Positions 1-7,080 of a stretch of DNA of 64,000 nucleotides are shown here, piece by piece. Position 1 is the stretch's first letter; each line of letters starts with the position of its first letter. The notes beneath the pieces were generated by a model. The model was not told where the DNA came from. It searched no databases and was given only the letters and a program-made list of their open reading frames with translations. The DNA is from 21-14-0-10-47-8 sp966211455 (GTDB lineage: Bacteria > Bdellovibrionota > Bdellovibrionia > Bdellovibrionales > Bdellovibrionaceae). The stretch is taken from the NCBI GenBank assembly GCA_966211455.1, contig CBIHNI010000001.1, positions 62,001-126,000 of the forward strand, written 5' to 3'. A program made the translations under genes and the position numbers.

Positions 1-128
1 TATTATACTGAAAACCGGATCCGATCTTAACCCAGATTACGACCTCAGTAGTCAAATCCCCCAAAGAGAGCGAAAAGCCGACCTAGCGCGGCTTTCCAGG
101 ATGGAGCTCTTTTAACAATGGGGGGAGT

Positions 129-503
129 ATGTTCCAAGGTTTATCGAAAGAGATCATTCAGCAGTGCCGACACAAATTGCTTCTGATGAAAAATGATTTA
201 CTGAATCGCGCCCGTCACATCCGAGCCGAGTTTGCCCAGAACGACAAATCCAGCGGCGACGAAATCGATCAAACCGTGGCCCAGCTGGCCGAACACAACA
301 TCCTGGTTTCCCAAGAAAGAATCCGCACTCAACTGATGGAGATCGAATTTGCTTTGGCCCGCATCGAAGCCGGTCAGTTCGGAACTTGCGAAGAGACGCA
401 AGAACCCATCGAATCTGATCGCCTGCTTGCCATTCCCTACACTCGTCTCAGCATCGAAGGAGCTGAAATTCGAGATGCATCTCGTAAGAGATTTGCGAGA
501 TAA
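129..503 (+). CDS. DksA/TraR-family protein with degenerate zinc finger
   Basis: This 124-residue protein has the shape of a small DksA/TraR regulator: a helical first two thirds and a C-terminal finger region with the family pattern of a glycine turn, an RL pair and a proline. Family members bind RNA polymerase through the secondary channel. Of the four zinc-binding cysteines only the first is present (C87); the others are T90, S108 and G111, so zinc binding by a C4 site is unlikely. Cysteine-poor DksA paralogues are known in other bacteria. A strong GGGGGGAG ribosome site precedes the ATG. A second paralogue with all four cysteines follows at 695. Specific function is not predictable. Confidence 0.8.
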   Translation: MFQGLSKEIIQQCRHKLLLMKNDLLNRARHIRAEFAQNDKSSGDEIDQTVAQLAEHNILVSQERIRTQLMEIEFALARIEAGQFGTCEETQEPIESDRLLAIPYTRLSIEGAEIRDASRKRFAR

Positions 504-513
504 ATTTGCCGAT

Positions 514-561
514 GTTTTCCACATTTCAGAGGAGAAAACATGCTTTCGAAGTGTGGAAAAC
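514..561. repeat. Inverted repeat with DnaA-box-like arms
   Basis: GTTTTCCACA (514-523) is matched perfectly by TGTGGAAAAC (552-561); four further bases extend the stem with one wobble pair. It lies between the two DksA-like genes and is not followed by a T-run, so it is not a clear terminator. Each arm contains TTTTCCACA, one base from the DnaA box TTATCCACA. It could be an RNA hairpin or a protein-binding site. Confidence 0.5.
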
Positions 562-694
562 TCTCTCACCAAGCGTCGCGTTTTCTGTAGAATGTTTCAG
601 CAGCGAAAGATTTTTTGTTGAAACTCATACAGAAAAATTTCATAAACACCCTCGAATTGAAGAGCTAGGTCAATGATCATCGAAGGGGGAATAG

Positions 695-1054
695 ATGAAC
701 GCGACCGACCTGACATTTTTCAAGGTCTTTCTGCTTGATCAAAAAAGTTCGATTTTAAACAAATCAACCGAGTTCAAGTACGAACAATCCGCTGAACGTA
801 CGCACATTCCGGACGAAGCCGAAGCGGCTTCTCACGATCTGACAACATCACTGTCGATTCATTTGCACGAACGTGACCGCATGGTTCTGTTCCAAATCGA
901 CCGCGCCCTGGGCAAGCTGGAAGACGGCACCTACGGCGAATGCGAAGCCTGTGGTGAAACCATCGGCGTCGGCCGCCTGAAAGCCAGCCCTTTCGCAACC
1001 CTGTGCATCGCCTGCAAAGAAGAGCAGGAAGATCCACGCAATCTCATGCAGTAA
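695..1054 (+). CDS. DksA/TraR-family C4 zinc-finger protein
   Basis: A 119-residue DksA-like protein. The C-terminal finger is intact, with C83, C86, C104 and C107 in the motifs CEAC and CIAC. The N-terminal half is expected to form the coiled coil that enters the RNA polymerase secondary channel. Proteins of this family modulate transcription initiation, often together with ppGpp. The ATG is preceded by AAGGGGG at about six bases. It follows the cysteine-poor paralogue at 129 and ends in its own terminator, so it is probably a single transcription unit or the last gene of a two-gene unit. It is shorter than E. coli DksA (151 residues), so calling it dksA itself would go too far. Confidence 0.85.
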   Translation: MNATDLTFFKVFLLDQKSSILNKSTEFKYEQSAERTHIPDEAEAASHDLTTSLSIHLHERDRMVLFQIDRALGKLEDGTYGECEACGETIGVGRLKASPFATLCIACKEEQEDPRNLMQ

Positions 1055-1079
1055 TTGAACGACTTCTTTCTCATGGAGA

Positions 1080-1116
1080 GAGGTCTGCTGACATGGACGT
1101 CAGCTCTTTTTTTTTA
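1080..1116 (+). terminator. Intrinsic terminator after the DksA-like gene
   Basis: GCTGAC (1087-1092) pairs with GTCAGC (1099-1104) across a six-base loop, and outer AGAG/CTCT bases may extend the stem. It is followed directly by TC and a run of nine T, a standard rho-independent signal about 30 bases after the stop. Confidence 0.85.
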
Positions 1117-1388
1117 ATTTCTACACTCTCGAATTCTAAAGTCTCGACAAAGCAATTTGATCAAATACCCACTCCCCAAGCCCAGTCCAGGCTGTCTGGC
1201 GACATGGGCGTTTGGTCGCGTTTTCACTCTGAAAACAGGTCCTAGGTGGCGTGTTTTCTCTCGACCAAAGCGCCTATTTCGGGAATGTCGCGATTCTAGA
1301 CGTTTTTTATTTAAAGCCTGAGCTGTTTGCGACCGAAAAATTTCATACGGAGCAACCCTATTCACCGCGCGACTGGCGGAGGAGCTGT
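1117..1388 (+). promoter_or_regulatory. lon leader region with inverted repeats
   Basis: About 270 bases lie between the preceding terminator and the chosen lon start. TTTGGTCG (1211-1218) is matched by CGACCAAA (1262-1269). Between these arms is a small hairpin, GTTTTC (1220-1225) and GAAAAC (1231-1236). No CIRCE element and no convincing sigma-70 pair was seen. An in-frame extension of lon reaches back to 1251, but its residues do not look like Lon. The region probably holds the lon promoter and regulatory sites. Confidence 0.4.
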
Positions 1389-3803
1389 ATGAGTTTTGAC
1401 GACAAAGTTTCAGAAATACCCGCAACATTGCCAATGCTTCCTGTACGGGACATCGTAGTATTCCCTTACATGATCCTACCCCTGTTCGTAGGACGTGAGG
1501 CTTCCATCCGATCTGTGGAAGATGCATTGTCAAAAAATCGTTTGATCTTCTTGGCCTCTCAGAAAGAGATCACAGAAGAAAATCCGACACCAGATACAAT
1601 CTACCAAACAGGAACCATCGCAAAAATCATGCGCATGAGAAAGCTCTCTGACGGTCGAGTGAAAATCTTGATCCAGGGTGAAGCGAAAGGTCGCATCAAG
1701 TCTTACGTGAAGACTTCGCCGTCTTTCGAAGTTTCTGTCGAGAAAATCGATGACACAGTCAACACATCTCCAGGTGTTGAATTCGAAGCCCTGATTCGCA
1801 CAGCGAAAGAGCACATCGAAAAGATCATCGCCTTGGGCCGCGTGCTTTCACCAGATATCTTGTTGGTTCTGGACGATGTCACCGATCCAGGTAAGCTTGC
1901 CGATTTGATCGCAAGTAATTTGGGAATCAAGGTTCCCGATGCTCAAAAGGTTCTGGAAACAACAGACCACAAAGAGCGTTTGAAATTGGTCAACGAAATC
2001 TTGGCTGGCGAATTGGAAGTTCTGCAAATGCAGCAAAAGATCCGCTCGCAAGCAAAAGACGAGATGTCAAAATCTCAGCGTGAATACTTCTTACGCGAGC
2101 AAATGCGCGCTATAAAGAGTGAGCTTGGCGAAAACGATTCGAAATCGGAAGAGATGGAAGAGTTGCGCGAGAAGGTTCACAACGCCGGAATGCCAGCCGC
2201 CGTTGAAAGCGAAGCTTTGAAGCAGTTGTCTCGTCTCGAGCGCATGCACCCAGATGCATCTGAAGCCTCAATGGTTCGGACATATCTGGACTGGATGGTT
2301 GATCTTCCTTGGAACAAGAAAACCGAGGACGTCATCGATCTGAACCGTGCCAAAGAAATTTTGGACGAAGATCATTACGATTTGCAAAAAGCCAAAGACC
2401 GTATCCTGGAATTCTTGGCGGTTCGCAAATTGAAGAGCAGCATGAAGGGTCCAATCCTTTGCTTCTGCGGTCCTCCGGGTGTTGGTAAAACATCTCTCGG
2501 TAAATCCATCGCTCGTTCGATGGGCCGCGAATACTTCCGTATCGCTTTGGGCGGCGTGAAGGATGAAGCGGAAATCCGTGGTCACCGCCGTACATATGTC
2601 GGCGCGATGCCAGGTAAAGTGATCGCGGCTCTTCGCCAAGCGAAAACAAACAACCCCGTTATCGTTCTGGATGAGATCGATAAACTTGGTAGCGACTTCC
2701 GCGGCGACCCATCAGCAGCGATGCTCGAGGTCTTGGATCCAGAACAAAATGCGACTTTCCGTGATAACTATTTGAACGTCGATTTCGATCTTTCAAATGT
2801 GTTGTTCATCGCGACGGCGAACGTTCTCGAGAACATTCCGCCAGCACTGCGCGATCGTATGGAGCTGTTGCAGATTTCTGGTTACACAGAAAACGACAAG
2901 CTTCTGATCACAAAGAAACATTTGATCGATCGTCAGATCGAAGCCAATGGTATCACTTCTGAGAACATCAAATTCACAGATGAAGGTATCCAGTATCTGA
3001 TCTCTCATTACACTCGTGAAGCCGGACTTCGTAATCTGGAACGCGAAGTGGGTTCAATCTGCCGCAAAGTTGCCAAGCAGGTTGTGTTGGGTGAAGCCAA
3101 GTTTGTCGAGATCGTTCCTTCGATCATCCCTGAATTGATGGGCCCTCCACGCTACTTGCGTGACGAGAAGCTTGCCGATTCTCAGGTCGGTGTGGTGACA
3201 GGTCTTGCTTGGACCCAAGCCGGCGGTGAAGTTCTGTATGTTGAAGCTTTGAAATACAAAGGAAGAGGCGGATTGGTTCTCACAGGCCAGCTTGGCGATG
3301 TGATGAAAGAATCAGCTCAAGCAGCGATGGCTTATGCCCGCGCTCACACTGAAGAGCTTGGTATTCCTGAAGATTATTTCGAGAAGTGGGATACTCATAT
3401 CCACTTGCCAGCGGGCGCGATCCCTAAGGATGGTCCTTCTGCAGGTGTGACGATGACGACGGCCCTGTTGTCTCTGATGACAGACATGCCAGTCCGCCAC
3501 GACATCGCAATGACCGGAGAGGTGACACTGCAAGGTCGGGTCCTCCCTGTCGGCGGAATTCGTGAGAAGTGCTTAGCGGCTCTTTCTCAAGGGATCAAAG
3601 ACGTGATCATTCCTCTGGCCAACCAGAAGGATCTGTCAGACATCCCAACCGAGTTCAAAAACAAAATGAACTTTATTTGTGTCGAGAATTTGGATGAGGT
3701 TTTCGCGGTCGCCTTCGACAAAGATGGCAAAGCGGGCAAAAAGCCAACATCTCCAAAGACCGGCAAAAAAGGAAAGGGCTCTGCCGCAGCTTCGGCCGCG
3801 TAA
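1389..3803 (+). CDS. lon: ATP-dependent protease Lon
   Basis: Cytoplasmic AAA+ protease that unfolds and degrades misfolded and regulatory proteins. From the chosen start it has 804 residues (E. coli 784). The N-terminal substrate-binding domain begins with LPMLPVRDIVVFPYM. Walker A GPPGVGKT is at 361-368. The protease domain carries the Ser-Lys dyad S684 (PKDGPSAG) and K727, with the usual spacing of 43. A Lys/Ala-rich tail of about 25 residues follows the protease domain. ATG 1389 is preceded by GGAGGAG at five bases; the open frame runs upstream to 1251, but those 46 residues are unlike Lon. The gene stands alone and ends in a strong terminator. Confidence 0.97.
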   Translation: MSFDDKVSEIPATLPMLPVRDIVVFPYMILPLFVGREASIRSVEDALSKNRLIFLASQKEITEENPTPDTIYQTGTIAKIMRMRKLSDGRVKILIQGEAKGRIKSYVKTSPSFEVSVEKIDDTVNTSPGVEFEALIRTAKEHIEKIIALGRVLSPDILLVLDDVTDPGKLADLIASNLGIKVPDAQKVLETTDHKERLKLVNEILAGELEVLQMQQKIRSQAKDEMSKSQREYFLREQMRAIKSELGENDSKSEEMEELREKVHNAGMPAAVESEALKQLSRLERMHPDASEASMVRTYLDWMVDLPWNKKTEDVIDLNRAKEILDEDHYDLQKAKDRILEFLAVRKLKSSMKGPILCFCGPPGVGKTSLGKSIARSMGREYFRIALGGVKDEAEIRGHRRTYVGAMPGKVIAALRQAKTNNPVIVLDEIDKLGSDFRGDPSAAMLEVLDPEQNATFRDNYLNVDFDLSNVLFIATANVLENIPPALRDRMELLQISGYTENDKLLITKKHLIDRQIEANGITSENIKFTDEGIQYLISHYTREAGLRNLEREVGSICRKVAKQVVLGEAKFVEIVPSIIPELMGPPRYLRDEKLADSQVGVVTGLAWTQAGGEVLYVEALKYKGRGGLVLTGQLGDVMKESAQAAMAYARAHTEELGIPEDYFEKWDTHIHLPAGAIPKDGPSAGVTMTTALLSLMTDMPVRHDIAMTGEVTLQGRVLPVGGIREKCLAALSQGIKDVIIPLANQKDLSDIPTEFKNKMNFICVENLDEVFAVAFDKDGKAGKKPTSPKTGKKGKGSAAASAA

Positions 3804-3850
3804 GACCCTCCCCTCCCGAAAGATTGCTCCGGTGCCTTGAATAAGGCACA

Positions 3851-3888
3851 AAAAAACCCAGGTTTCGTCACCTGGGTTTTTTCTTTTT
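3851..3888 (+). terminator. Intrinsic terminator after lon
   Basis: A perfect 13-bp stem (3851-3863 with 3870-3882) has a six-base loop and runs into TTTTTTCTTTTT. Because the left arm begins with A-runs it may also act on minus-strand transcripts. A smaller hairpin, GTGCCTT/AAGGCAC, lies just upstream at 3832-3849. Confidence 0.9.
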
Positions 3889-3907
3889 GCTGGCACCTCA
3901 CACACCG

Positions 3908-3945
3908 ATTCCGGTAAACCGTCGGTCCTGCCGGTTTACCGGAAT
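3908..3945. repeat. 14-bp perfect inverted repeat
   Basis: ATTCCGGTAAACCG (3908-3921) is matched by CGGTTTACCGGAAT (3932-3945) with a 10-base spacer. No T-run follows on either strand. It sits in the 340-base gap between lon and a convergent secreted-protein gene. It could be a palindromic intergenic repeat or part of a structured RNA. Confidence 0.7.
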
Positions 3946-4005
3946 TGCACCAAGGCACTGCAAGAATTAGGAAGGGAAAATTGTGAGCAAAGGCTCTCTT
4001 ATCTC

Positions 4006-4045
4006 AAGGCCAATATCCTGACATTCTCGCCAATTTATTGGCCTT
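4006..4045. repeat. 10-bp perfect inverted repeat
   Basis: AAGGCCAATA (4006-4015) is matched by TATTGGCCTT (4036-4045) with a 20-base spacer. There is no T-run, so it is not a clear terminator. Apart from this, the 3908 repeat and the lon terminator, I see no coding potential in 3804-4143. Confidence 0.6.
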
Positions 4046-4143
4046 AAAAGAAAGGTCTTACCAATCAAGAGGCCCACACTCCGTCTCGGAAGCGTAAGCC
4101 AAGAAAGACCCACGCAAGCAAAGAGCGCCTCGCGCTCCCCAAA

Positions 4144-4818
4144 CTACTTCGCAAAGTCCTCGTTCATTTGTTTCTTCACGCTTGGCACATACATACGAAG
4201 CATCATCTCATCGACGATCAGCTGAGAATCCATTTTTGTTTTGTCCGAGCAGTTTGTGCAGTACTTCACCAAATTTGCCATCATGATTGTTGATGAACCG
4301 TAAGAGCCAAACGGCGTGCTGTCACACGCATCCAGGCCTTCGAGCTTGATGCCGCTTTTGCTGCCGCGGATGTCTTGACCATTTTCATCCAAGAATGGAA
4401 TCGGGCAGCTGTCATGGCCCCAGTTTCCGTGATCGTCTTCGGTGTGACGAGCTTCGTGGTAGATGATGTTCAGACGATCGATCTGAGGCATGTCGTATTT
4501 TGCAAAGTTCGGCGACAACCACATTTTGCTGGAATCCCAGAAAGGTTGAACGCAGGCAACGGCCCCACCACCGCCGCAGTCATCCATGCCGACAGACAAA
4601 ACGCGTGTTTCGAAGAAAGCTTGGTAGGCTTTGCCGGAAACTTCTTGGTAGATTTGTTTGTGCAAAGGAGTTTGTCCGTTGCTGGTGATTTGATTGATGA
4701 AGTTCAGGTCTTCCGTCATCTGAGCCTGAATATCTTTTGGTACGTTTTTATCGAACTTCAAGGCGTGAGCGGCTGAGCTCAGTGCCACGATTGCCAACAA
4801 GGCAAAAAGTGCTTTCAT
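4144..4818 (-). CDS. Secreted HExxH protein, putative zinc metallopeptidase (paralogue 1)
   Basis: A 224-residue exported protein. The signal peptide is residues 1-19, with a cleavage site after AHA. The motif YHEARHTE gives a HExxH zinc-site signature at H121, E122 and H125; H135 is conserved in the neighbouring paralogue and is a candidate third ligand. Six cysteines (81, 89, 138, 165, 187, 190) are conserved in both copies and could form disulfides in the periplasm or outside the cell. I do not recognise a named peptidase family. The paralogue at 5601 has the same length and is similar throughout, so the pair arose by duplication. Peptidase activity is inferred from the motif only. Confidence 0.75.
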   Translation of the reverse strand: MKALFALLAIVALSSAAHALKFDKNVPKDIQAQMTEDLNFINQITSNGQTPLHKQIYQEVSGKAYQAFFETRVLSVGMDDCGGGGAVACVQPFWDSSKMWLSPNFAKYDMPQIDRLNIIYHEARHTEDDHGNWGHDSCPIPFLDENGQDIRGSKSGIKLEGLDACDSTPFGSYGSSTIMMANLVKYCTNCSDKTKMDSQLIVDEMMLRMYVPSVKKQMNEDFAK

Positions 4819-4882
4819 GTTTCCCCCTCAGAAATTGCGGGTATTTCTAGCACATTTCGCCTTGGCAGCAATTTATATTTGA

Positions 4883-5614
4883 TTACAGGCCATACTTTTT
4901 TTGCAGCTCTTCGGCCCGCTTTTGGATGGCGGATCCAGGGAACTGACGCGCCTCCCGCAGAAGCTCGGCAATTTCGGCCTTGATCTCAGGATTTTTCAGC
5001 AGATCTGGGTTGGCTCCTAAGCGCTGCTCGAGCTGATAAAGCCCCGCCAATTGTGGATAATTCAGTGAGGTCTGCACGGTTCCGCTTAAATGCGGGTCCG
5101 TTTCGGCTTCCGCCCGCGAACAATCGGCCATGCTGAGACAAGGTTCTTCTTGGTAGATTCCCTTCAAGAAGGCGGCATCAGCGGCCGTTTGCAGATCTCG
5201 TCCGATCAGAAAGGCGACCATCCCGCGACTGTTCCTGTTTTCGAGCGGAATTTTTTGATAGGCGTCCATCAAAGCTTGATGCATGGCGGGCGACATCTTT
5301 CGAAGATCCTGATCCACGCGCGGGTCATTGTCGTTGCGGCCAAAGATGACCTCTTGAAAAATCTTCCACTGCTTGGCATCTGTTTCGCTAAGGCCCTTGG
5401 GTTCCTCTAGCTGCATCGGCTTTCGCTGATCGCCTTCGGTGGTATCGCTTGCTTGCGGCTCGTGCGGAGCCAGCTCGTTGCTTTCGCTAAAGTTCAGATC
5501 GCTGGGCCGAAGCTCCTGTGGTTCGTGTGCAACCTGCCGATAATAAAAGAGCCCCGCAATTAGCAGGGCTCCGAATAGAACAACAAGAAATGGCTTCTGA
5601 TTAGTTCGTGCCAT
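4883..5614 (-). CDS. Membrane-anchored periplasmic protein of unknown function
   Basis: A 243-residue protein with an N-terminal membrane segment at about residues 8-25 (LVVLFGALLIAGLFYY), then a charged, Glu/Pro-rich linker to about residue 75 and a helical C-terminal domain. There is no lipobox. Its start overlaps the end of the upstream metallopeptidase-like gene by 14 bases, so translation is probably coupled. It lies between two HExxH paralogues and may act with them (regulator, inhibitor or tether), but that rests on context only. A terminator-like hairpin lies inside its anchor codons. I recognise no family. Confidence 0.7.
   Translation of the reverse strand: MARTNQKPFLVVLFGALLIAGLFYYRQVAHEPQELRPSDLNFSESNELAPHEPQASDTTEGDQRKPMQLEEPKGLSETDAKQWKIFQEVIFGRNDNDPRVDQDLRKMSPAMHQALMDAYQKIPLENRNSRGMVAFLIGRDLQTAADAAFLKGIYQEEPCLSMADCSRAEAETDPHLSGTVQTSLNYPQLAGLYQLEQRLGANPDLLKNPEIKAEIAELLREARQFPGSAIQKRAEELQKKYGL
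5541..5571 (-). terminator. Terminator-like hairpin inside coding sequence
   Basis: Read on the minus strand, GAGCCC pairs with GGGCTC (5549-5571, with inner GC pairs) and is followed by TTTTATTA. It lies about 50 bases inside the gene that starts at 5614, within the codons of its membrane anchor, and just after the stop of the upstream metallopeptidase-like gene. It could terminate part of the transcripts of that upstream gene. Confidence 0.55.
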
Positions 5615-6281
5615 TGAAGTCAGCTAGCATGGACTGTTTCGCTGCTGCATCTGAAATGCGACCCATTTGGTCTGTCGCGTAGATGTCCGCATCCATTTTA
5701 ACTTTGTCAGCGCAGTTGGCGCAGAACTTCGAAATATTTTTCAGCATGATCGTTGATGAACCGTAAGATCCATACGGAGTGCTGTCGCAAGCTGGTTCGC
5801 CAGCCAAAGAAGCTCCGGTCCAGATGCTGACCTTTTCGTGACCGTTTTCATCCAAGAATGGAGTCGGGCAAGTAGCGTGGCTCCACCATCCATTGGCGCG
5901 TTCTGTGTGGCGAGCTTCGTGATACACGACCATCAAACGAGCGATTTGTGGGTGCTTGAATTTGATGAAGTTGTTTGTCAGCCACATTTTGTTCGGCGCA
6001 AAGAACGGTTGCACGCAAGCAACGGCATTTCCGTCACCGCAGCTGTCCAGACCGACAGATTTCACACGCGTTTCGAAGAAGCTTTGATACTGAGCCCCTG
6101 CGATCGAACCGAAAATCTTTTGGTGGAACGGAGTTTGTTTTCCGTTTCCTTGGATTTGATTCATAAATTGAAGATCGTCTTTCATTTGAGCCTGAATGTC
6201 CGCTGGAACATTTGAATCATAAGTCAAAGCTTGGGCGTTCAAACCCAAAGAGATCAGTAAAAGTGTAATGATGGTTTTCAT
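5601..6281 (-). CDS. Secreted HExxH protein, putative zinc metallopeptidase (paralogue 2)
   Basis: A 226-residue exported protein. The signal peptide is residues 1-18, with a cleavage site after AQA. It carries the same HEARH motif at H121, E122 and H125, conserved H135, and the same six cysteines (81, 89, 138, 165, 187, 190) as the paralogue at 4144. Conserved blocks outside the motif include FFETRV, AVACVQPF, PFLDENG and GSYGSSTIM. It begins a three-gene minus-strand run with the anchored protein and paralogue 1. A CCCCCC stretch on the plus strand next to the start gives a GGGGGG ribosome site on the coding strand. Function is inferred from the motif; the family is not recognised. Confidence 0.75.
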   Translation of the reverse strand: MKTIITLLLISLGLNAQALTYDSNVPADIQAQMKDDLQFMNQIQGNGKQTPFHQKIFGSIAGAQYQSFFETRVKSVGLDSCGDGNAVACVQPFFAPNKMWLTNNFIKFKHPQIARLMVVYHEARHTERANGWWSHATCPTPFLDENGHEKVSIWTGASLAGEPACDSTPYGSYGSSTIMLKNISKFCANCADKVKMDADIYATDQMGRISDAAAKQSMLADFNGTN

Positions 6282-6397
6282 GTTAAATTCCCCCCGACCA
6301 AAATCCTTGCACTTTTTGAACGAAAAGCATGCAACAATTTCGAATTATTTTTTTAGGGGAGCTATAAGAATATCTTTTGGATTACCCAGAGAACGGC

Positions 6398-6847
6398 TTA
6401 CGAGTGGATTTCGAATTTCTTCGAGAGTCTTTCGTTCTCGGCTTCGAGAACCCGGATCAATGTTTTCAGATCCGCCTGCTCTTCTTTGAGGTGCATTATC
6501 TGCTCCTCTTTTTCCTGCAGGATTTGGGTGTAGGCTTTTTTGAGCTCAGAGAGGAGCCGGTTCGCTGCCGTCAAGATCGGCTCATCCTGAGTGTTTTTTG
6601 CAGCTTGAATCGCTACGTGATCCAAATCTGTTGTTGAAGCCCGCACCGGCGATTGCTCGACCGGTGGTTTTTTAAGGGAGGGGCTTGCCGGGGAGGGGCG
6701 ATGTTCATGAGGTTGATCCAAGATCAAGTAACGTCCATCACTGAATTGGTACTTGATATCGTCGGCTTTGATTCGTCTTCTCAGTGTGCTGATGCTCACC
6801 TGGTATTTCGATGAGTACTCAGTTAATGGAAGCCAGTTCATTGCCAT
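6398..6847 (-). CDS. Small HTH protein with C-terminal coiled coil
   Basis: A 149-residue protein. Residues 1-45 look like a MerR/excisionase-type winged helix: LTEYSSKYQVSISTLRRRIK followed by a short hairpin ending in GRYLILD. A Pro/Ser linker covers about 46-70. Residues 85-145 are rich in Glu, Lys and Leu with heptad character (QILQEKEEQIMHLKEEQ), typical of a dimeric coiled coil. It is probably a DNA-binding regulator, but neither target nor ligand can be read from the sequence. GAGAGG lies eight bases before the first ATG, favouring it over the Met two codons later. It is upstream of, but not overlapping, the secreted HExxH gene run. Confidence 0.7.
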   Translation of the reverse strand: MAMNWLPLTEYSSKYQVSISTLRRRIKADDIKYQFSDGRYLILDQPHEHRPSPASPSLKKPPVEQSPVRASTTDLDHVAIQAAKNTQDEPILTAANRLLSELKKAYTQILQEKEEQIMHLKEEQADLKTLIRVLEAENERLSKKFEIHS

Positions 6848-7080
6848 TTTTACAACCTCTCTTGCCTATTCACTGTAGCACCCACCCTCTTCATGTCAAA
6901 CCGAGGTTATCCAAAAATACTCAAAATTCCCTAAAACCCGCTGAAGGTCTGGTTCTCCAGGCTTTGAATATGTGAATACTCAGACCTTGGTCTGGTTTGA
7001 AATGTGTTACGCAACAGAACATGGCTAGACGCGCAAAGTCCTCGCTTTCGCTTTTGTTTTTTACCTTGGATACTCATCAG

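Noticed and set aside
72..95. Hairpin AAAGCCG/CGGCTTT before the first gene
   Set aside because: It lacks a T-run, and the upstream gene is outside the window, so a terminator call is not supported.
1251..1388. Extended N-terminus of Lon
   Set aside because: The extra 46 residues do not resemble Lon and the strong GGAGGAG lies just before ATG 1389.
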